A stretch of 64,000 nucleotides of DNA from Roseovarius sp. (GTDB taxonomy: Bacteria > Pseudomonadota > Alphaproteobacteria > Rhodobacterales > Rhodobacteraceae). Made by a program: the position numbers and the translations under genes. The notes under the pieces were generated by a model. That model saw nothing but the letters and a program-made list of their open reading frames with translations, was not told the origin of the DNA and did not search any database. The stretch spans positions 124,001 through 188,000 of the forward strand of contig JARGOC010000001.1 of NCBI GenBank assembly GCA_029212365.1. The letters run 5' to 3'. This document shows, in pieces, positions 35,740 to 44,957 of the stretch (positions are counted from its first letter, which is position 1; each line of letters begins with the position of its first letter).

Positions 35740-37980
35740 ATGGCTCTTGATGGAAACGAAAAACGCGAATTCAAGGTTATTGGCCAGAGGGTCAACCGCC
35801 CGGATGGCATAGACAAGGTCACTGGCAAGGCGCTGTTTGGCGCTGATCTGACAGCGCCGGGCATGTTGACAGGTCGCATTTTGCGCAGCCCTCACGCCCA
35901 TGCACGGATCGTGTCGATTGATACCTCCGCTGCTTTGGCCATGCCGGGCGTAAAGGCGGTTGTCACCAATGCCGATCTGGCCGAGCCACAGGATGATTTC
36001 TTTCGTGATATCAAAGACAACGTTCTGGCCCGTGACAAGGCGCTGTACGATGGCCATGCGGTTGCTGCCGTGGCGGCCACCAGCCGTTCTGCGGCGCGCG
36101 CTGCGATCCGTGCCATCAAGGTTGAGTACGAACAGCTGCCTCATGTGACCGACGTGGATGACGCGATGAAGGCCGATGCCCCTGTGGTGCAGGCAGGGCG
36201 CGCTGACGAAAGCGTTCCGGCAGGATCATCACCGAATGTCACCAGCCATTTTGAGTTTGGTCACGGTGATCTGGAGGCCGGGTTTGCCAAGGCTGACACA
36301 ATTTTGGAGCGCAGTTTTAAAACGGCGGCCACCCATCAGGGATATATTGAGCCACACGCCTGCCTGGCGACCCTTGGCCATGATGGCCGGGGCGAATTGT
36401 GGTGCTGCACCCAAGGTCAGTACAATGTGCGCACGATCTGCTCACAGGTCTGCGGTATCGAAGCCACGCAACTGCGTGTCACCGCCTCTGAAATTGGCGG
36501 CGGCTTTGGCGGTAAGACCACTTGCTTTATCGAGCCTGTCGCATTGGCGCTGGCCCGCAAATCGGGCAAACCGGTCAAGATTGTCATGTCACGCGAGGAG
36601 GTATTCCGGGCTAGCGGGCCAACTGTTTCTTCGTCTTCAGATGTTAAAATCGGCATGACCAAGGATGGGCGCATCACAGCGGCTCAAGCCAAGCTTCGCT
36701 ATCAAGGGGGTGCGTTTCCTTGCGGCACTGTCGAATTCGGTGCGCAGGCGGCCTTTGCGGCTTATGATCTGGACGCGGTGCAAACGCTCGGCTGGAACGT
36801 GCTGACCAATCGGCCCAAAGAAGTGGCTTATCGTGCCCCCGGCGCGCCTATGGCGATTTATGCCGTAGAAAGCGTGGTGGACGAGCTGTGCCAGGAGTTG
36901 GGCCTTGATCCGCTGGATGTGCGTTTGAAAAACGCAGCGCGCAAGGGCACATTGGCGTCCTATGGGCCGACATTCAACGACATCGGCCTTGTTGCCACGC
37001 TTGAGGCCGCCAAGGCGCATCCCCATTATGGCGCACCGTTGGGCGAAAATCAGGGGCGCGGGCTGTCCTGCGGGTTCTGGTTCAACTTTGGTGGCAACAC
37101 TTGTGTATCGTTGAACATCAACCATGACGGCACTGTGGGTGTGGTTGAAGGCAATCCGGACATTGGCGGCTCACGCGCGTCGATTTCCATGATGGCCGCC
37201 GAAGAGCTGGGCATTGGGTACGACAAGGTGCGCACGGTGATCACCGATACCAACTCACTGGGTTTCAACGATGTGACCGATGGCAGCCGCGTGACCTTTG
37301 CCGTGGGTCTGGCCACGATTGAAGCCGCCCGCGCCGCTATCCGTGAGATGTGCAAACGGGCCGCGCAAATCTGGGGTATCGACGCAGAGGCAGTCGTCTG
37401 GGAAGACGGAGCTGCCAAGCCATCAGGCCCCAATGCCGGGGATCACCCGCCCATGACTTTGGCCGAGATTGCCGCCGTGATGGACAATACCGGCGGGCCG
37501 ATTGCCGGCCACCACGAGGTAAACGCCGATGGTGCCGGCGTTAGCTTTGGTGTGCATCTGGTGGATACAGAAGTGGACACTGAAACAGGGGCTACGAAAA
37601 TATTGCGCTACACGGTGTTTCAGGATGCCGGCAAAGCCATCCACCCTGACTATGTCGAAGGTCAGATGCAGGGGGGTGCCGTGCAAGGTATCGGTTGGGC
37701 CTTAAACGAGGAATATATCTATGGCGAAGATGGGCGTTTGCAAAACGCGGGCTTCCTGGATTACCGCGTGCCCGTCGCCTCGGACTTGCCAGAGATCGAG
37801 ACAGTGATTTTGGAAATCCCCAACCCTGGCCATCCGTATGGTGTGCGCGGTGTCGGGGAAACCCCGATCGTGCCGCCTTTGGCCGCGCTGTCCAATGCTG
37901 TGTCTCGGGCGGCGAATGTGCGCATGCACGAGTTGCCCATGTCACCGCCGCGCCTGCTCAAGGCGATGTCGGAGCGCTAG
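35740..37980 (+). CDS. molybdenum hydroxylase large subunit (XDH/CoxL family)
   Basis: The 746-residue subunit binds the molybdopterin cofactor and the substrate. Visible are the cofactor-contact CTQGQYNVR and SEIGGGFGGKT (about residues 226-262), the active-site segment AYRAPGAP (about 362-369), and GVRGVGETPIVPPLAA with the base Glu near residue 707. The active-site loop is neither the AYXCSFR of true CO dehydrogenase (form I) nor the AYRGAGR of the form II group, so CO is unlikely. Related enzymes oxidise aromatic or N-heterocyclic compounds. A MoaD-like gene follows after two bases. Confidence 0.92.
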   Translation: MALDGNEKREFKVIGQRVNRPDGIDKVTGKALFGADLTAPGMLTGRILRSPHAHARIVSIDTSAALAMPGVKAVVTNADLAEPQDDFFRDIKDNVLARDKALYDGHAVAAVAATSRSAARAAIRAIKVEYEQLPHVTDVDDAMKADAPVVQAGRADESVPAGSSPNVTSHFEFGHGDLEAGFAKADTILERSFKTAATHQGYIEPHACLATLGHDGRGELWCCTQGQYNVRTICSQVCGIEATQLRVTASEIGGGFGGKTTCFIEPVALALARKSGKPVKIVMSREEVFRASGPTVSSSSDVKIGMTKDGRITAAQAKLRYQGGAFPCGTVEFGAQAAFAAYDLDAVQTLGWNVLTNRPKEVAYRAPGAPMAIYAVESVVDELCQELGLDPLDVRLKNAARKGTLASYGPTFNDIGLVATLEAAKAHPHYGAPLGENQGRGLSCGFWFNFGGNTCVSLNINHDGTVGVVEGNPDIGGSRASISMMAAEELGIGYDKVRTVITDTNSLGFNDVTDGSRVTFAVGLATIEAARAAIREMCKRAAQIWGIDAEAVVWEDGAAKPSGPNAGDHPPMTLAEIAAVMDNTGGPIAGHHEVNADGAGVSFGVHLVDTEVDTETGATKILRYTVFQDAGKAIHPDYVEGQMQGGAVQGIGWALNEEYIYGEDGRLQNAGFLDYRVPVASDLPEIETVILEIPNPGHPYGVRGVGETPIVPPLAALSNAVSRAANVRMHELPMSPPRLLKAMSER

Positions 37981-37982
37981 AG

Positions 37983-38228
37983 ATGGTCAAGGTCAAGCTT
38001 TGGGGTTCCTTGCGTGACCTTGCCGAAGGGCAGGATGTTGTCGACGTAGACGCCCGCAATTTCAAACAATTGCTGGATCAGCTAGAGCTGCAATATCCCG
38101 CCCTCAGCCCGCAGATCAAACGTGGTGTGTCACTTGCTCTGGATGGGGTTATCTACCGCGAGGCGTGGTTCACTCCGATCAGCGAGGACAATGAGATCGT
38201 TCTCATGCCGTATATGGTGGGGGGGTGA
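37983..38228 (+). CDS. MoaD/ThiS-like sulfur carrier
   Basis: The 81-residue product has the ubiquitin-like fold of MoaD/ThiS (MVKVKLWGSLRDLAEGQD at the start, FKQLLDQLELQYPAL) and ends in the Gly-Gly (PYMVGG) that becomes the thiocarboxylate. The start at 37983 lies two bases after the large subunit stop, so it is cotranscribed with the molybdenum hydroxylase, and may serve the sulfuration or maturation of the Mo cofactor of that enzyme. The general MoaD elsewhere in the genome cannot be judged from here. Confidence 0.83.
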   Translation: MVKVKLWGSLRDLAEGQDVVDVDARNFKQLLDQLELQYPALSPQIKRGVSLALDGVIYREAWFTPISEDNEIVLMPYMVGG

Positions 38229-38260
38229 CGCCCTGCCTTATGTCTCGACAAGTTTAGACG

Positions 38261-38275
38261 TTAAGCCACGCGTAA
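38261..38275 (+). promoter_or_regulatory. degenerate CtrA-like box upstream of motB
   Basis: TTAA-GCCACGC-GTAA has one mismatch to TTAA-N7-TTAA and lies 49-63 bases before the motB ATG. A TAATCC (38287-38292) at the expected -10 distance supports it weakly. Confidence 0.35.
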
Positions 38276-38323
38276 TATCTCTCTGCTAATCCTTAACTCG
38301 GGTGAGTAAAAAAGGTGGTGGAG

Positions 38324-39175
38324 ATGAGTGCGCAGGCTAATGTCGCGCCTATCATCATCAAGAAGAAGAAAGCCGGAGGCGGTGATGGGCACCATGGTGG
38401 TGCCTGGAAAGTAGCCTATGCCGACTTTGTGACAGCCATGATGGCCTTCTTCCTGTTGATGTGGCTTTTGAACGCGACGACGGAACAACAACGTAAAGGT
38501 GTGGCTGACTATTTTAGCCCTACGATTCCGATCAATCGGATTTCGGGGGGCGGAGATGGTGATTTTGGTGGCGACAGCGTGTTTTCAGAAGAAACATTGC
38601 CGCAAAATGGCACCGGCGCCACCAATCAGCGCCCGACCGAAGGTAATCAGGCGCGTGGTGAAATGGGCGTGACCGATGCCGAGCAATCCGAGCAATCTGC
38701 CGCAATGGCTGATGCTAAGGAGGCGCTGGAAGATGCGCTTACTGGTCGCAGCGGTGAAAGCACCATTTCAGAAAAGACCCGTCGGCACATTCTGACCCGC
38801 GTCACTGATGAGGGGCTTGTGATCGAGTTGTTTGATCTTGAAAGCGGGCAACTGTTCCTGAAAGGCACAGATACGCCCACACCTTTGTTGGGCGAATTGG
38901 CAGACTTGTTGGCGACGGTCAGTAAACTGGTGGAAAACACTATCGCTGTCGAAGGGCATACAAGGGCTGAACCTATTGTTGTGGCCAATAACCCGGTTTG
39001 GGATTTGTCCACTGCACGGGCGAACCGTATGCGCCTTATGATGCAGCAAAGCGGAGTTACAAGCGAACGCATGCGCCGCATCACCGGACACGCTGATCGT
39101 GAGCCGGTGGTGAGAAACACAATGGCCATTCGCAACAACCGGTTGGAGGTTATCTTGCTGAGATCTGATATCTGA
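38324..39175 (+). CDS. motB: flagellar motor stator protein MotB
   Basis: MotB anchors the stator to peptidoglycan and carries the proton-binding residue. The 283-residue product (ATG at 38324, after GGTGGTGGAG) has a basic tail (IIIKKKK), one membrane helix with the essential Asp34 in AYADFVTAMMAFFLLMWLL, a plug-like segment (TEQQRKGVADYF), a linker and the OmpA-like domain (about 190-283, IAVEGHTRAEP, DLSTARANRMRLMM, RITGHADREPV). It is about 10 kb from motA, the usual layout in this order. A CtrA-like box precedes it. Confidence 0.94.
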   Translation: MSAQANVAPIIIKKKKAGGGDGHHGGAWKVAYADFVTAMMAFFLLMWLLNATTEQQRKGVADYFSPTIPINRISGGGDGDFGGDSVFSEETLPQNGTGATNQRPTEGNQARGEMGVTDAEQSEQSAAMADAKEALEDALTGRSGESTISEKTRRHILTRVTDEGLVIELFDLESGQLFLKGTDTPTPLLGELADLLATVSKLVENTIAVEGHTRAEPIVVANNPVWDLSTARANRMRLMMQQSGVTSERMRRITGHADREPVVRNTMAIRNNRLEVILLRSDI

Positions 39176-39214
39176 GATTATCTCTCTGTCGAGAAATACA
39201 GCGGATTTTATATG

Positions 39215-39229
39215 TTAGCGCCGTGGTAA
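39215..39229 (+). promoter_or_regulatory. degenerate CtrA-like box upstream of flgE
   Basis: TTAG-CGCCGTG-GTAA resembles TTAA-N7-TTAA with two mismatches and lies 58-72 bases before the flgE ATG; TATGTC (39241-39246) sits at the expected -10 distance. It resembles the motB box in having GTAA as the second half. Confidence 0.3.
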
Positions 39230-39286
39230 GAAGACTTGCCTATGTCTGAGTGTCGAAACCTATCGATGCAGCAGAAAGGCGTATCC

Positions 39287-40588
39287 ATGACAATTTCATC
39301 CTCTCTCAATGCTGGTGTGGCGGGGCTTAGTGCCAACGCGACACGGCTTGCGGCAATTTCAGACAACATCGCAAACTCGGCCACCTATGGGTACAAACGG
39401 GTTGAGGCAGATTTTCAATCCCTTGTGATTTCGTCCGACGGGGGCAGCTATTCCGCGGGGGGCGTGCGATCCAGCACTCAGCGCCTGATTGATCAACGCG
39501 GCTCACTCGTCTCAACCAATAACGCCACTGATTTGGCGGTTCGTGGGCGTGGCATGTTGCCTGTTGCCCGGGCGAGCGAAGTCGAAGTTGGCAATGGTGA
39601 CGCACAGATGCTGCTGACCACAACCGGTTCGTTCCGCACTGATGATGAAGGGCGCTTGGTCACCGAATCGGGGCTTGTTTTGTTGGGCTGGCCTGCCAAC
39701 CCTGACGGAACTGTACCAGAATATCCCCGCGACACCGCTGATGGGTTGGAACCGGTACAAATCAACGTCAACCAACTGACGGGCGAGCCAACAACTGAGG
39801 TTAAGCTTGGCGTGAACCTGCCTGCCACAGAAACCGAGGCAGGGTCTGCGGGCACCCCGCAACAACTGTCGATCGAGTATTTTGACAACCTCGGGAAATC
39901 TGAAAACCTGCTGATTGAATACACACCAACAGTGCCGGGTGCTGGTGCATCAAATGAATGGACGATGACCATCGCCGATTCTGCCCAGGGCGGTGCTATC
40001 ATCGGCGAATACACTTTGACCTTTGATGACGCGCGCGCCTCTGGCGGGACAATGTTGGGTGTCGCGACTGTTACTGGCGGGGCTTATGACGGTGTGACGG
40101 GCAGTATGATTGTCAACGTTGCTGGTGGCCCGATGGAGGTTAACATCGGCACCTTGGGCGCCGCAGATGGCATGACCCAGCTGTCGAACAGTTTTGCACC
40201 CCTTTCAATTTCCAAAGATGGATCGCCCGTGGGCAACATGACTTCGGCTGAGGTTGATGCCAATGGTTTCGTTCGGGCATCATTTGATACGGGTATCACG
40301 CGGATCATCTATCAGGTGCCTTTGGTTGACTTGCCCAATCCTAACGGGATGGTTGCGTTGGATCAGCAAACCTACATGCCATCGCCCGACAGCGGGTCGT
40401 TCTTCCTGTGGGACGCTGGTGATGGCCCGACTGGTGATGTGGTGTCATTTGCACGCGAGGAATCATCCACAGATGTGGCTGGCGAGCTGACGGATATGAT
40501 CCAGACCCAGCGCGCCTATTCTTCAAACGCCAAAGTGATCCAGACCGTGGACGAGATGTTGCAGGAAACCACCAACATCAAGCGTTAA
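39287..40588 (+). CDS. flgE: flagellar hook protein FlgE
   Basis: FlgE polymerises into the hook that joins rod and filament. I start at the ATG at 39287 (MTISSSLNAGVAGLSANATRLAAISDNIANS), which begins with the family N-terminal coiled coil and follows AAAGG, giving 433 residues; an upstream ATG in the same frame adds 17 residues. The C-terminal rod-like coil is ELTDMIQTQRAYSSNAKVIQTVDEMLQETTNI. It heads a rightward operon flgE-flgK-flgL-flgI. Confidence 0.94.
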   Translation: MTISSSLNAGVAGLSANATRLAAISDNIANSATYGYKRVEADFQSLVISSDGGSYSAGGVRSSTQRLIDQRGSLVSTNNATDLAVRGRGMLPVARASEVEVGNGDAQMLLTTTGSFRTDDEGRLVTESGLVLLGWPANPDGTVPEYPRDTADGLEPVQINVNQLTGEPTTEVKLGVNLPATETEAGSAGTPQQLSIEYFDNLGKSENLLIEYTPTVPGAGASNEWTMTIADSAQGGAIIGEYTLTFDDARASGGTMLGVATVTGGAYDGVTGSMIVNVAGGPMEVNIGTLGAADGMTQLSNSFAPLSISKDGSPVGNMTSAEVDANGFVRASFDTGITRIIYQVPLVDLPNPNGMVALDQQTYMPSPDSGSFFLWDAGDGPTGDVVSFAREESSTDVAGELTDMIQTQRAYSSNAKVIQTVDEMLQETTNIKR

Positions 40589-40630
40589 TACGGTTTCCGC
40601 TGTAATCCTTCTTTCAGAAAAGGCTTCCTC

Positions 40631-42082
40631 ATGAGCATTTCAAGCGCCCTAAATGCCGCGATAACCGGATTGACCGCCTCGGCCCGTGCGGCCGATGTGA
40701 CATCATCCAATCTGGCCAACGTTCTGACCGAAGGATACGCCCCCCGCCAGCTGGAGCAAAATTCCAATGGCTATGGCCGGTCGGGCGTTAGCATCACCGG
40801 GATCACCCGTCGGGTGGACCCGGTGCTTTTGACAGATCGGCGTGCTGCGGATGGGGCGTCAAGCTACGCCGAAACACGTGCGGAGTTCGTCACATCGTTG
40901 GAACGCACATTGGGCACTCCTGACGATCCGGCGTCGCTCTCGGGTAGGTTGGCGGCGTTTGAGGCCAGTCTTCTTTTCGCATCCAACAATCCTGAAAACA
41001 GTAATGCTCTTTTGGAAATGGCGGTACGAGCGGGCGAATTGACTCAAGGGTTCAACACGGCATCCAATGAAATAGAGCGCGACCGTACAGATACCGAGGG
41101 CCAGATTTCCAGCACTGTGGATAGGGCCAATACCCTTCTCGGCAACATCCAACAGCTGAATGTTGAAATCGCTAGTCACACCAACAAAGATCATTTGTCC
41201 GCCTCGCTTTTGGATCATCGCCAACAACAGATTGATGAACTGGCAACACTGATCCCGGTGCGACAAGTGCCGCGGGACAATGGCACATTGGCGCTCTTTA
41301 CACCCGGCGGCGCAATTCTTCTGGATGGCACGGCAGCCACATTGGAATTCAACCCATCAAATGTCGTTGCTCCGCACATGACCCTTGATAACGGGCTACT
41401 CTCCGGCCTGACAATCAACGGTGTGGCCGTGCCCCCATCTGGGACTGGCAGCCCGGTTGAAGGGGGCCGCCTCGCCGCATTATTTTCGGTGCGTGATGAT
41501 CTGGCGGTAGATGCGCAAACGCAACTGGATGCGCTCGCTCGAAATATGCTTGAGCGATTACAAGATCCAAGCTTGGATGCAACCCGTGCGCCAGGCGATC
41601 CGGGCCTCTTTACGGATGGCGGGCTGGTGTTTGCCCCGGTGAATGAGGTGGGCGTGGCAGGCCGTATTTCCCTAAATGCCTTGGTTGATCCCTCTCAAGG
41701 TGGCGAGGCTTGGCGGCTGCGTGACGGGTTAGGTGCGCTCACTCAGGGGCCTGCGGGCAATGGCACATTGTTGGTCGAGCTTTCCACAGCACTCTCTTCT
41801 GATGTTGGCCTCGCGTCTGGGTCTCTGGGCGGCACTGCGCGGTCGATGACCGGTCATCTGGCCACCTATTCATCACAACTCGGGCAAAATCGCCTGACAC
41901 TGGATCAGGCGCTCACATTTGCTTCGGCCCGGCAAAGTGAATTGGTCAATCTGGAGCTGGAAAATGGTGTCGATACAGATGCCGAACTGCAACGGCTTTT
42001 GTTAGTCGAGCAAGCCTACGGAGCCAATGCCCGAATGATCCAAACGATCGACGAAATGATGCAAGCCCTTTTGAGGATTTAA
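40631..42082 (+). CDS. flgK: hook-filament junction protein 1 FlgK
   Basis: FlgK forms the first hook-filament junction ring. The 483-residue product has the typical N-terminal segment (SALNAAITGLTASARAADVTSSNLANVLTEGYAPRQLEQ), a variable middle, and the C-terminal coil VNLELENGVDTDAELQRLLLVEQAYGANARMIQTIDEMMQALL. It is 42 bases after flgE and three bases before flgL. The protein is shorter than enterobacterial FlgK (about 547) but normal for Rhodobacterales. Confidence 0.93.
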   Translation: MSISSALNAAITGLTASARAADVTSSNLANVLTEGYAPRQLEQNSNGYGRSGVSITGITRRVDPVLLTDRRAADGASSYAETRAEFVTSLERTLGTPDDPASLSGRLAAFEASLLFASNNPENSNALLEMAVRAGELTQGFNTASNEIERDRTDTEGQISSTVDRANTLLGNIQQLNVEIASHTNKDHLSASLLDHRQQQIDELATLIPVRQVPRDNGTLALFTPGGAILLDGTAATLEFNPSNVVAPHMTLDNGLLSGLTINGVAVPPSGTGSPVEGGRLAALFSVRDDLAVDAQTQLDALARNMLERLQDPSLDATRAPGDPGLFTDGGLVFAPVNEVGVAGRISLNALVDPSQGGEAWRLRDGLGALTQGPAGNGTLLVELSTALSSDVGLASGSLGGTARSMTGHLATYSSQLGQNRLTLDQALTFASARQSELVNLELENGVDTDAELQRLLLVEQAYGANARMIQTIDEMMQALLRI

Positions 42083-42085
42083 CCT

Positions 42086-43090
42086 ATGTCATTCAATTCT
42101 ATTGGTGATCTCGCTCAGGGCTTCGCCTTGCGCCATCAAAACACTGCCCTTAAACAACAAATGGACCGCCTCGCAACAGAGCTGGCTAGCGGTTTAACAG
42201 CGGATGTCTCGCAACACCTCTCGGGAAATCTCCTGCATTTGGCCGATGTGCAACACAAACTTGAACTGTCGCAATCCTATCAACGTGGCGCCGATCAGGG
42301 CCGGGTTGAAACGTCAGTGATGCAACTCGCGTTGGACTCAGTGCAAACCACCACACAAGACCTTAGCCTGACCGCGCTGACCATAGGCGCCTCCCCCGGA
42401 GCGATCGACTTTGAGGCGTTTGCCAACGAAGCGCGCGGTACACTTACCACGGTTTTTGCCGCTCTGAACGCAAATGTCGGAGGCCGGTCGCTGTTTTCTG
42501 GTGATGAAGTTGCACGGTCGCCGCTGGCCTCATCCAGTGATTTTATCGCGGCAATTCAGGCAGCCGTAGCAGGGTCAGTAACTGCGGGTGACGTCACCAC
42601 GGCGCTGGATACGTTCTTTGATCCGGCGGGTGGGTTTGAAACACTGATCTATCAAGGGGGATCTTCCGCAAGAAATGCCTATCAACTGGGGGATGGGGAA
42701 TCTGTTTCGCTTGACTTGCGGGCCAATGATCCAGCAATTCGCGCGGTGCTGAAGCAGATTGCGATTGCTTCGGTCTTGGATGATCCCGGCGTGACCTTAA
42801 CCAACGGTGAGCAACACACCCTGACACAGCAAATTGGGCAAGACTTACTTGGGGCTGAATCGAGGATCATCGATATACGGTCCGATCTGGGCTTTGCCGA
42901 AAGCCGCATTGACCGCGCAGCCACGCGTCTCTCGGCTGAACAGACCAGCCTATCGTTGGTGCAAACTCAATTACTGGCAGTGGATCCCTACGACACAGCA
43001 ACCGAGCTTGAAACCGTCCAATTGCGGCTTGAAACGCTCTATACAATCACGTCGCGTATGTCGCGGCTCAATTTGGTGAATTACCTGTGA
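42086..43090 (+). CDS. flgL: hook-filament junction protein 3 FlgL
   Basis: FlgL links FlgK to the filament. The 334-residue protein has the flagellin-like N-terminal coil (SIGDLAQGFALRHQNTALKQQMDRLATELASG) and the matching C-terminal coil (RIIDIRSDLGFAESRIDRAATRLSAEQTSLS); the middle is poorly conserved. The position after flgK and before flgI is decisive. Its stop shares one base with the flgI ATG (TGATG). Confidence 0.88.
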   Translation: MSFNSIGDLAQGFALRHQNTALKQQMDRLATELASGLTADVSQHLSGNLLHLADVQHKLELSQSYQRGADQGRVETSVMQLALDSVQTTTQDLSLTALTIGASPGAIDFEAFANEARGTLTTVFAALNANVGGRSLFSGDEVARSPLASSSDFIAAIQAAVAGSVTAGDVTTALDTFFDPAGGFETLIYQGGSSARNAYQLGDGESVSLDLRANDPAIRAVLKQIAIASVLDDPGVTLTNGEQHTLTQQIGQDLLGAESRIIDIRSDLGFAESRIDRAATRLSAEQTSLSLVQTQLLAVDPYDTATELETVQLRLETLYTITSRMSRLNLVNYL

Positions 43091-44202
43091 TGAACATACG
43101 CAAACGTCTTACAAGCTGCCTCATCGCTCTGTCGCTCTTCGTGCTCCCGGTGTCGGCCAGCCCGATCCGGATCAAGGATCTGGTAGAATTTGATGGGGTG
43201 CGTGGGAATGACCTGGTGGGGTATGGCCTGGTGGTTGGCCTGAATGGCACTGGCGACGGCATTCGAAACGCACCCTTCACCGAAGAAATCATGTCAAATA
43301 TCCTTGAACGATTGGGCGTGAATATCACCGGTGAGCAGTTTCGCCCAAAGAACGTAGCAGCGGTCTTTGTTACCGCCAGCCTGCCACCTTTTGCACGCAC
43401 CGGCGGACAAATTGATGTAACAGTTTCCGCTATCGGTGATGCAAAGAGCCTTCTGGGCGGCACGTTGGTTATGACCCCGCTTAATGCAGCAGACGGTCAG
43501 ATCTATGCTGTGGCACAAGGGACAATCATCGCAGGCGGTGCCGCTGTCGAAGGTGTTGCTGCAGGGGTGGTTCAAGGTGTGCCTACATCCGGAGTGATCC
43601 CATCTGGTGCACGAGTCGAACGAGAAATCGAGTTTGAATTTGCCTCGCTTGATACGTTGCGTTTGGCTTTGCGTGAACCGGATTTTACCACAGCGGGGCG
43701 GATTGAAGAGGCGATCAACAAAACCTATGGGAAACCTGTGGCCATCATGTTGGATTCTGGCACGGTGCGGATCAGTGTAGATGCTGCTAATGCACGTTCA
43801 GCCGCCCATGCGTTGGGCCGAATTGAGAATATTCTAGTCGAGCCAGAACGCAAAGCACGCGTCGTAGTCGATCAACGCTCAGGCACTATTGTTATGGGAC
43901 AAGAAGTTCGAATTTCACGCGTTGCGGTATCTCAAGGGAATTTAACCCTACGAGTGGAAGAACTGCCGCTGGCTTTGCAACCCAACCCCTTTGCCGCTGG
44001 GGAAACTATCGTTCTACCCCGCACCAATGCCTCGATCGAGGAAGAACCAGGAACAGGACTGGCCGAAGTGCCACCAGGCACCTCATTGTCGGAAGTGATT
44101 GCAGGGCTCAATGCGTTGGGCGTATCGCCGCGTGACATGATTGACATCCTCAAAAGCATCAAGGCGGCCGGCGCTCTGCATGCTGAATTCGTGGTAAGGT
44201 AA
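43090..44202 (+). CDS. flgI: flagellar P-ring protein FlgI
   Basis: FlgI forms the periplasmic P-ring, the rod bushing at the peptidoglycan. The 370-residue precursor has a signal peptide (SCLIALSLFVLPVSASP) and the family start IRIKDLVEFDGVRGNDLVGYGLVVGLNGTGDG, followed by conserved blocks such as VAAVFVTASLPPFARTG, GTIVMGQEVRISRVAVSQGNL and the C-terminal SPRDMIDILKSIKAAGALHAEFVVR. It is the last gene of the flgE-flgK-flgL-flgI operon and converges on fliP, with a perfect hairpin between them. Confidence 0.96.
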   Translation: MNIRKRLTSCLIALSLFVLPVSASPIRIKDLVEFDGVRGNDLVGYGLVVGLNGTGDGIRNAPFTEEIMSNILERLGVNITGEQFRPKNVAAVFVTASLPPFARTGGQIDVTVSAIGDAKSLLGGTLVMTPLNAADGQIYAVAQGTIIAGGAAVEGVAAGVVQGVPTSGVIPSGARVEREIEFEFASLDTLRLALREPDFTTAGRIEEAINKTYGKPVAIMLDSGTVRISVDAANARSAAHALGRIENILVEPERKARVVVDQRSGTIVMGQEVRISRVAVSQGNLTLRVEELPLALQPNPFAAGETIVLPRTNASIEEEPGTGLAEVPPGTSLSEVIAGLNALGVSPRDMIDILKSIKAAGALHAEFVVR

Positions 44203-44213
44203 TGTGCCTGTTG

Positions 44214-44242
44214 GCCTGGTCAGAAGTACCCTCTGACCAGGC
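44214..44242. terminator. bidirectional hairpin between flgI and fliP
   Basis: GCCTGGTCAGA (44214-44224) pairs perfectly with TCTGACCAGGC (44232-44242) over a 7-base loop. It covers the fliP stop codon and lies 12 bases after the flgI stop. No T tract follows on either strand, but the position suggests a shared terminator. Confidence 0.55.
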
Positions 44243-44957
44243 TGTCGGCGATCAATTGCCAACCATCTGCAATTACGAAGAAGGCCAGTTTGAATGGCAG
44301 CGAGACAACCACCGGAGGCACCATCATCATGCCCATGGACATCAAGATGGCTGCAACAACCAGATCAATGATCAAGAATGGTAGAAAAACAAGAAATCCA
44401 ATCTGAAATGCACGAGAAATCTCGGACAAAAGAAAACTAGGAATAAGAACTGACAAAGGCGCATCGGCGCCTGTGGCGATATTTTCAGCATCCGGGCGCA
44501 ACGCCGCCATCGCTGCAAAAGTGTCTCCATCTACGCGGCCCGCCATGAAAATACGAAAAGGGGTCAGCGTACGACTGATAGCATCTTCAAAAGACAGTTT
44601 ATCTTGTAGCAAAGGATCTATCCCCTGTGACCAAGCGGCGATAAAAACCGGCTCCATTACGAAGTAGGTCAAAAAAAGTGCCAGACTGATGATCAACATA
44701 TTCGGAGGCGATTGCTGTAGCCCGATCCCCTGCCGCAGTATCGACAAGACCGTCACGATAAAAGGAAAACAGGTGATCATGATTGCCAAGCCCGGGGCAA
44801 GGCTCAGTACAGTGATCAACAGCATCAGTTGAATAGTGCGCGCGGATAGGCTGCCCTCATCCCCCAGTGAGATGGTTATGTCTTGCGCCGAGGCGGGAGC
44901 AACCCAGAACAGAACCACCAGGCTGAGTACAAGGATAAGCAGGAATGTGCGTTTCAT
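44220..44957 (-). CDS. fliP: flagellar export gate protein FliP
   Basis: FliP is the core of the FliPQR export gate. The 245-residue protein has a cleavable signal sequence (LILVLSLVVLFWVAPASAQD) and four membrane helices, with the family signatures LSLAPGLAIMITCFPFIVTVLSILRQGIG and FLIIDLVVAAILMSMGMMMVPPVVVSLPFKLAFFVIADGW. It is the last gene of a leftward operon fliF-fliH-fliN-fliP in which all junctions overlap. fliO, often located before fliP, is not visible; fliQ and fliR lie elsewhere in the window. Confidence 0.96.
   Translation of the reverse strand: MKRTFLLILVLSLVVLFWVAPASAQDITISLGDEGSLSARTIQLMLLITVLSLAPGLAIMITCFPFIVTVLSILRQGIGLQQSPPNMLIISLALFLTYFVMEPVFIAAWSQGIDPLLQDKLSFEDAISRTLTPFRIFMAGRVDGDTFAAMAALRPDAENIATGADAPLSVLIPSFLLSEISRAFQIGFLVFLPFLIIDLVVAAILMSMGMMMVPPVVVSLPFKLAFFVIADGWQLIADSLVRGYF

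Noticed and set aside
34402-37980. Carbon monoxide dehydrogenase (coxMSL) annotation
   Set aside because: The active-site loop is AYRAPGAP, not AYXCSFR, so CO oxidation is not supported; I keep the general molybdenum hydroxylase call.
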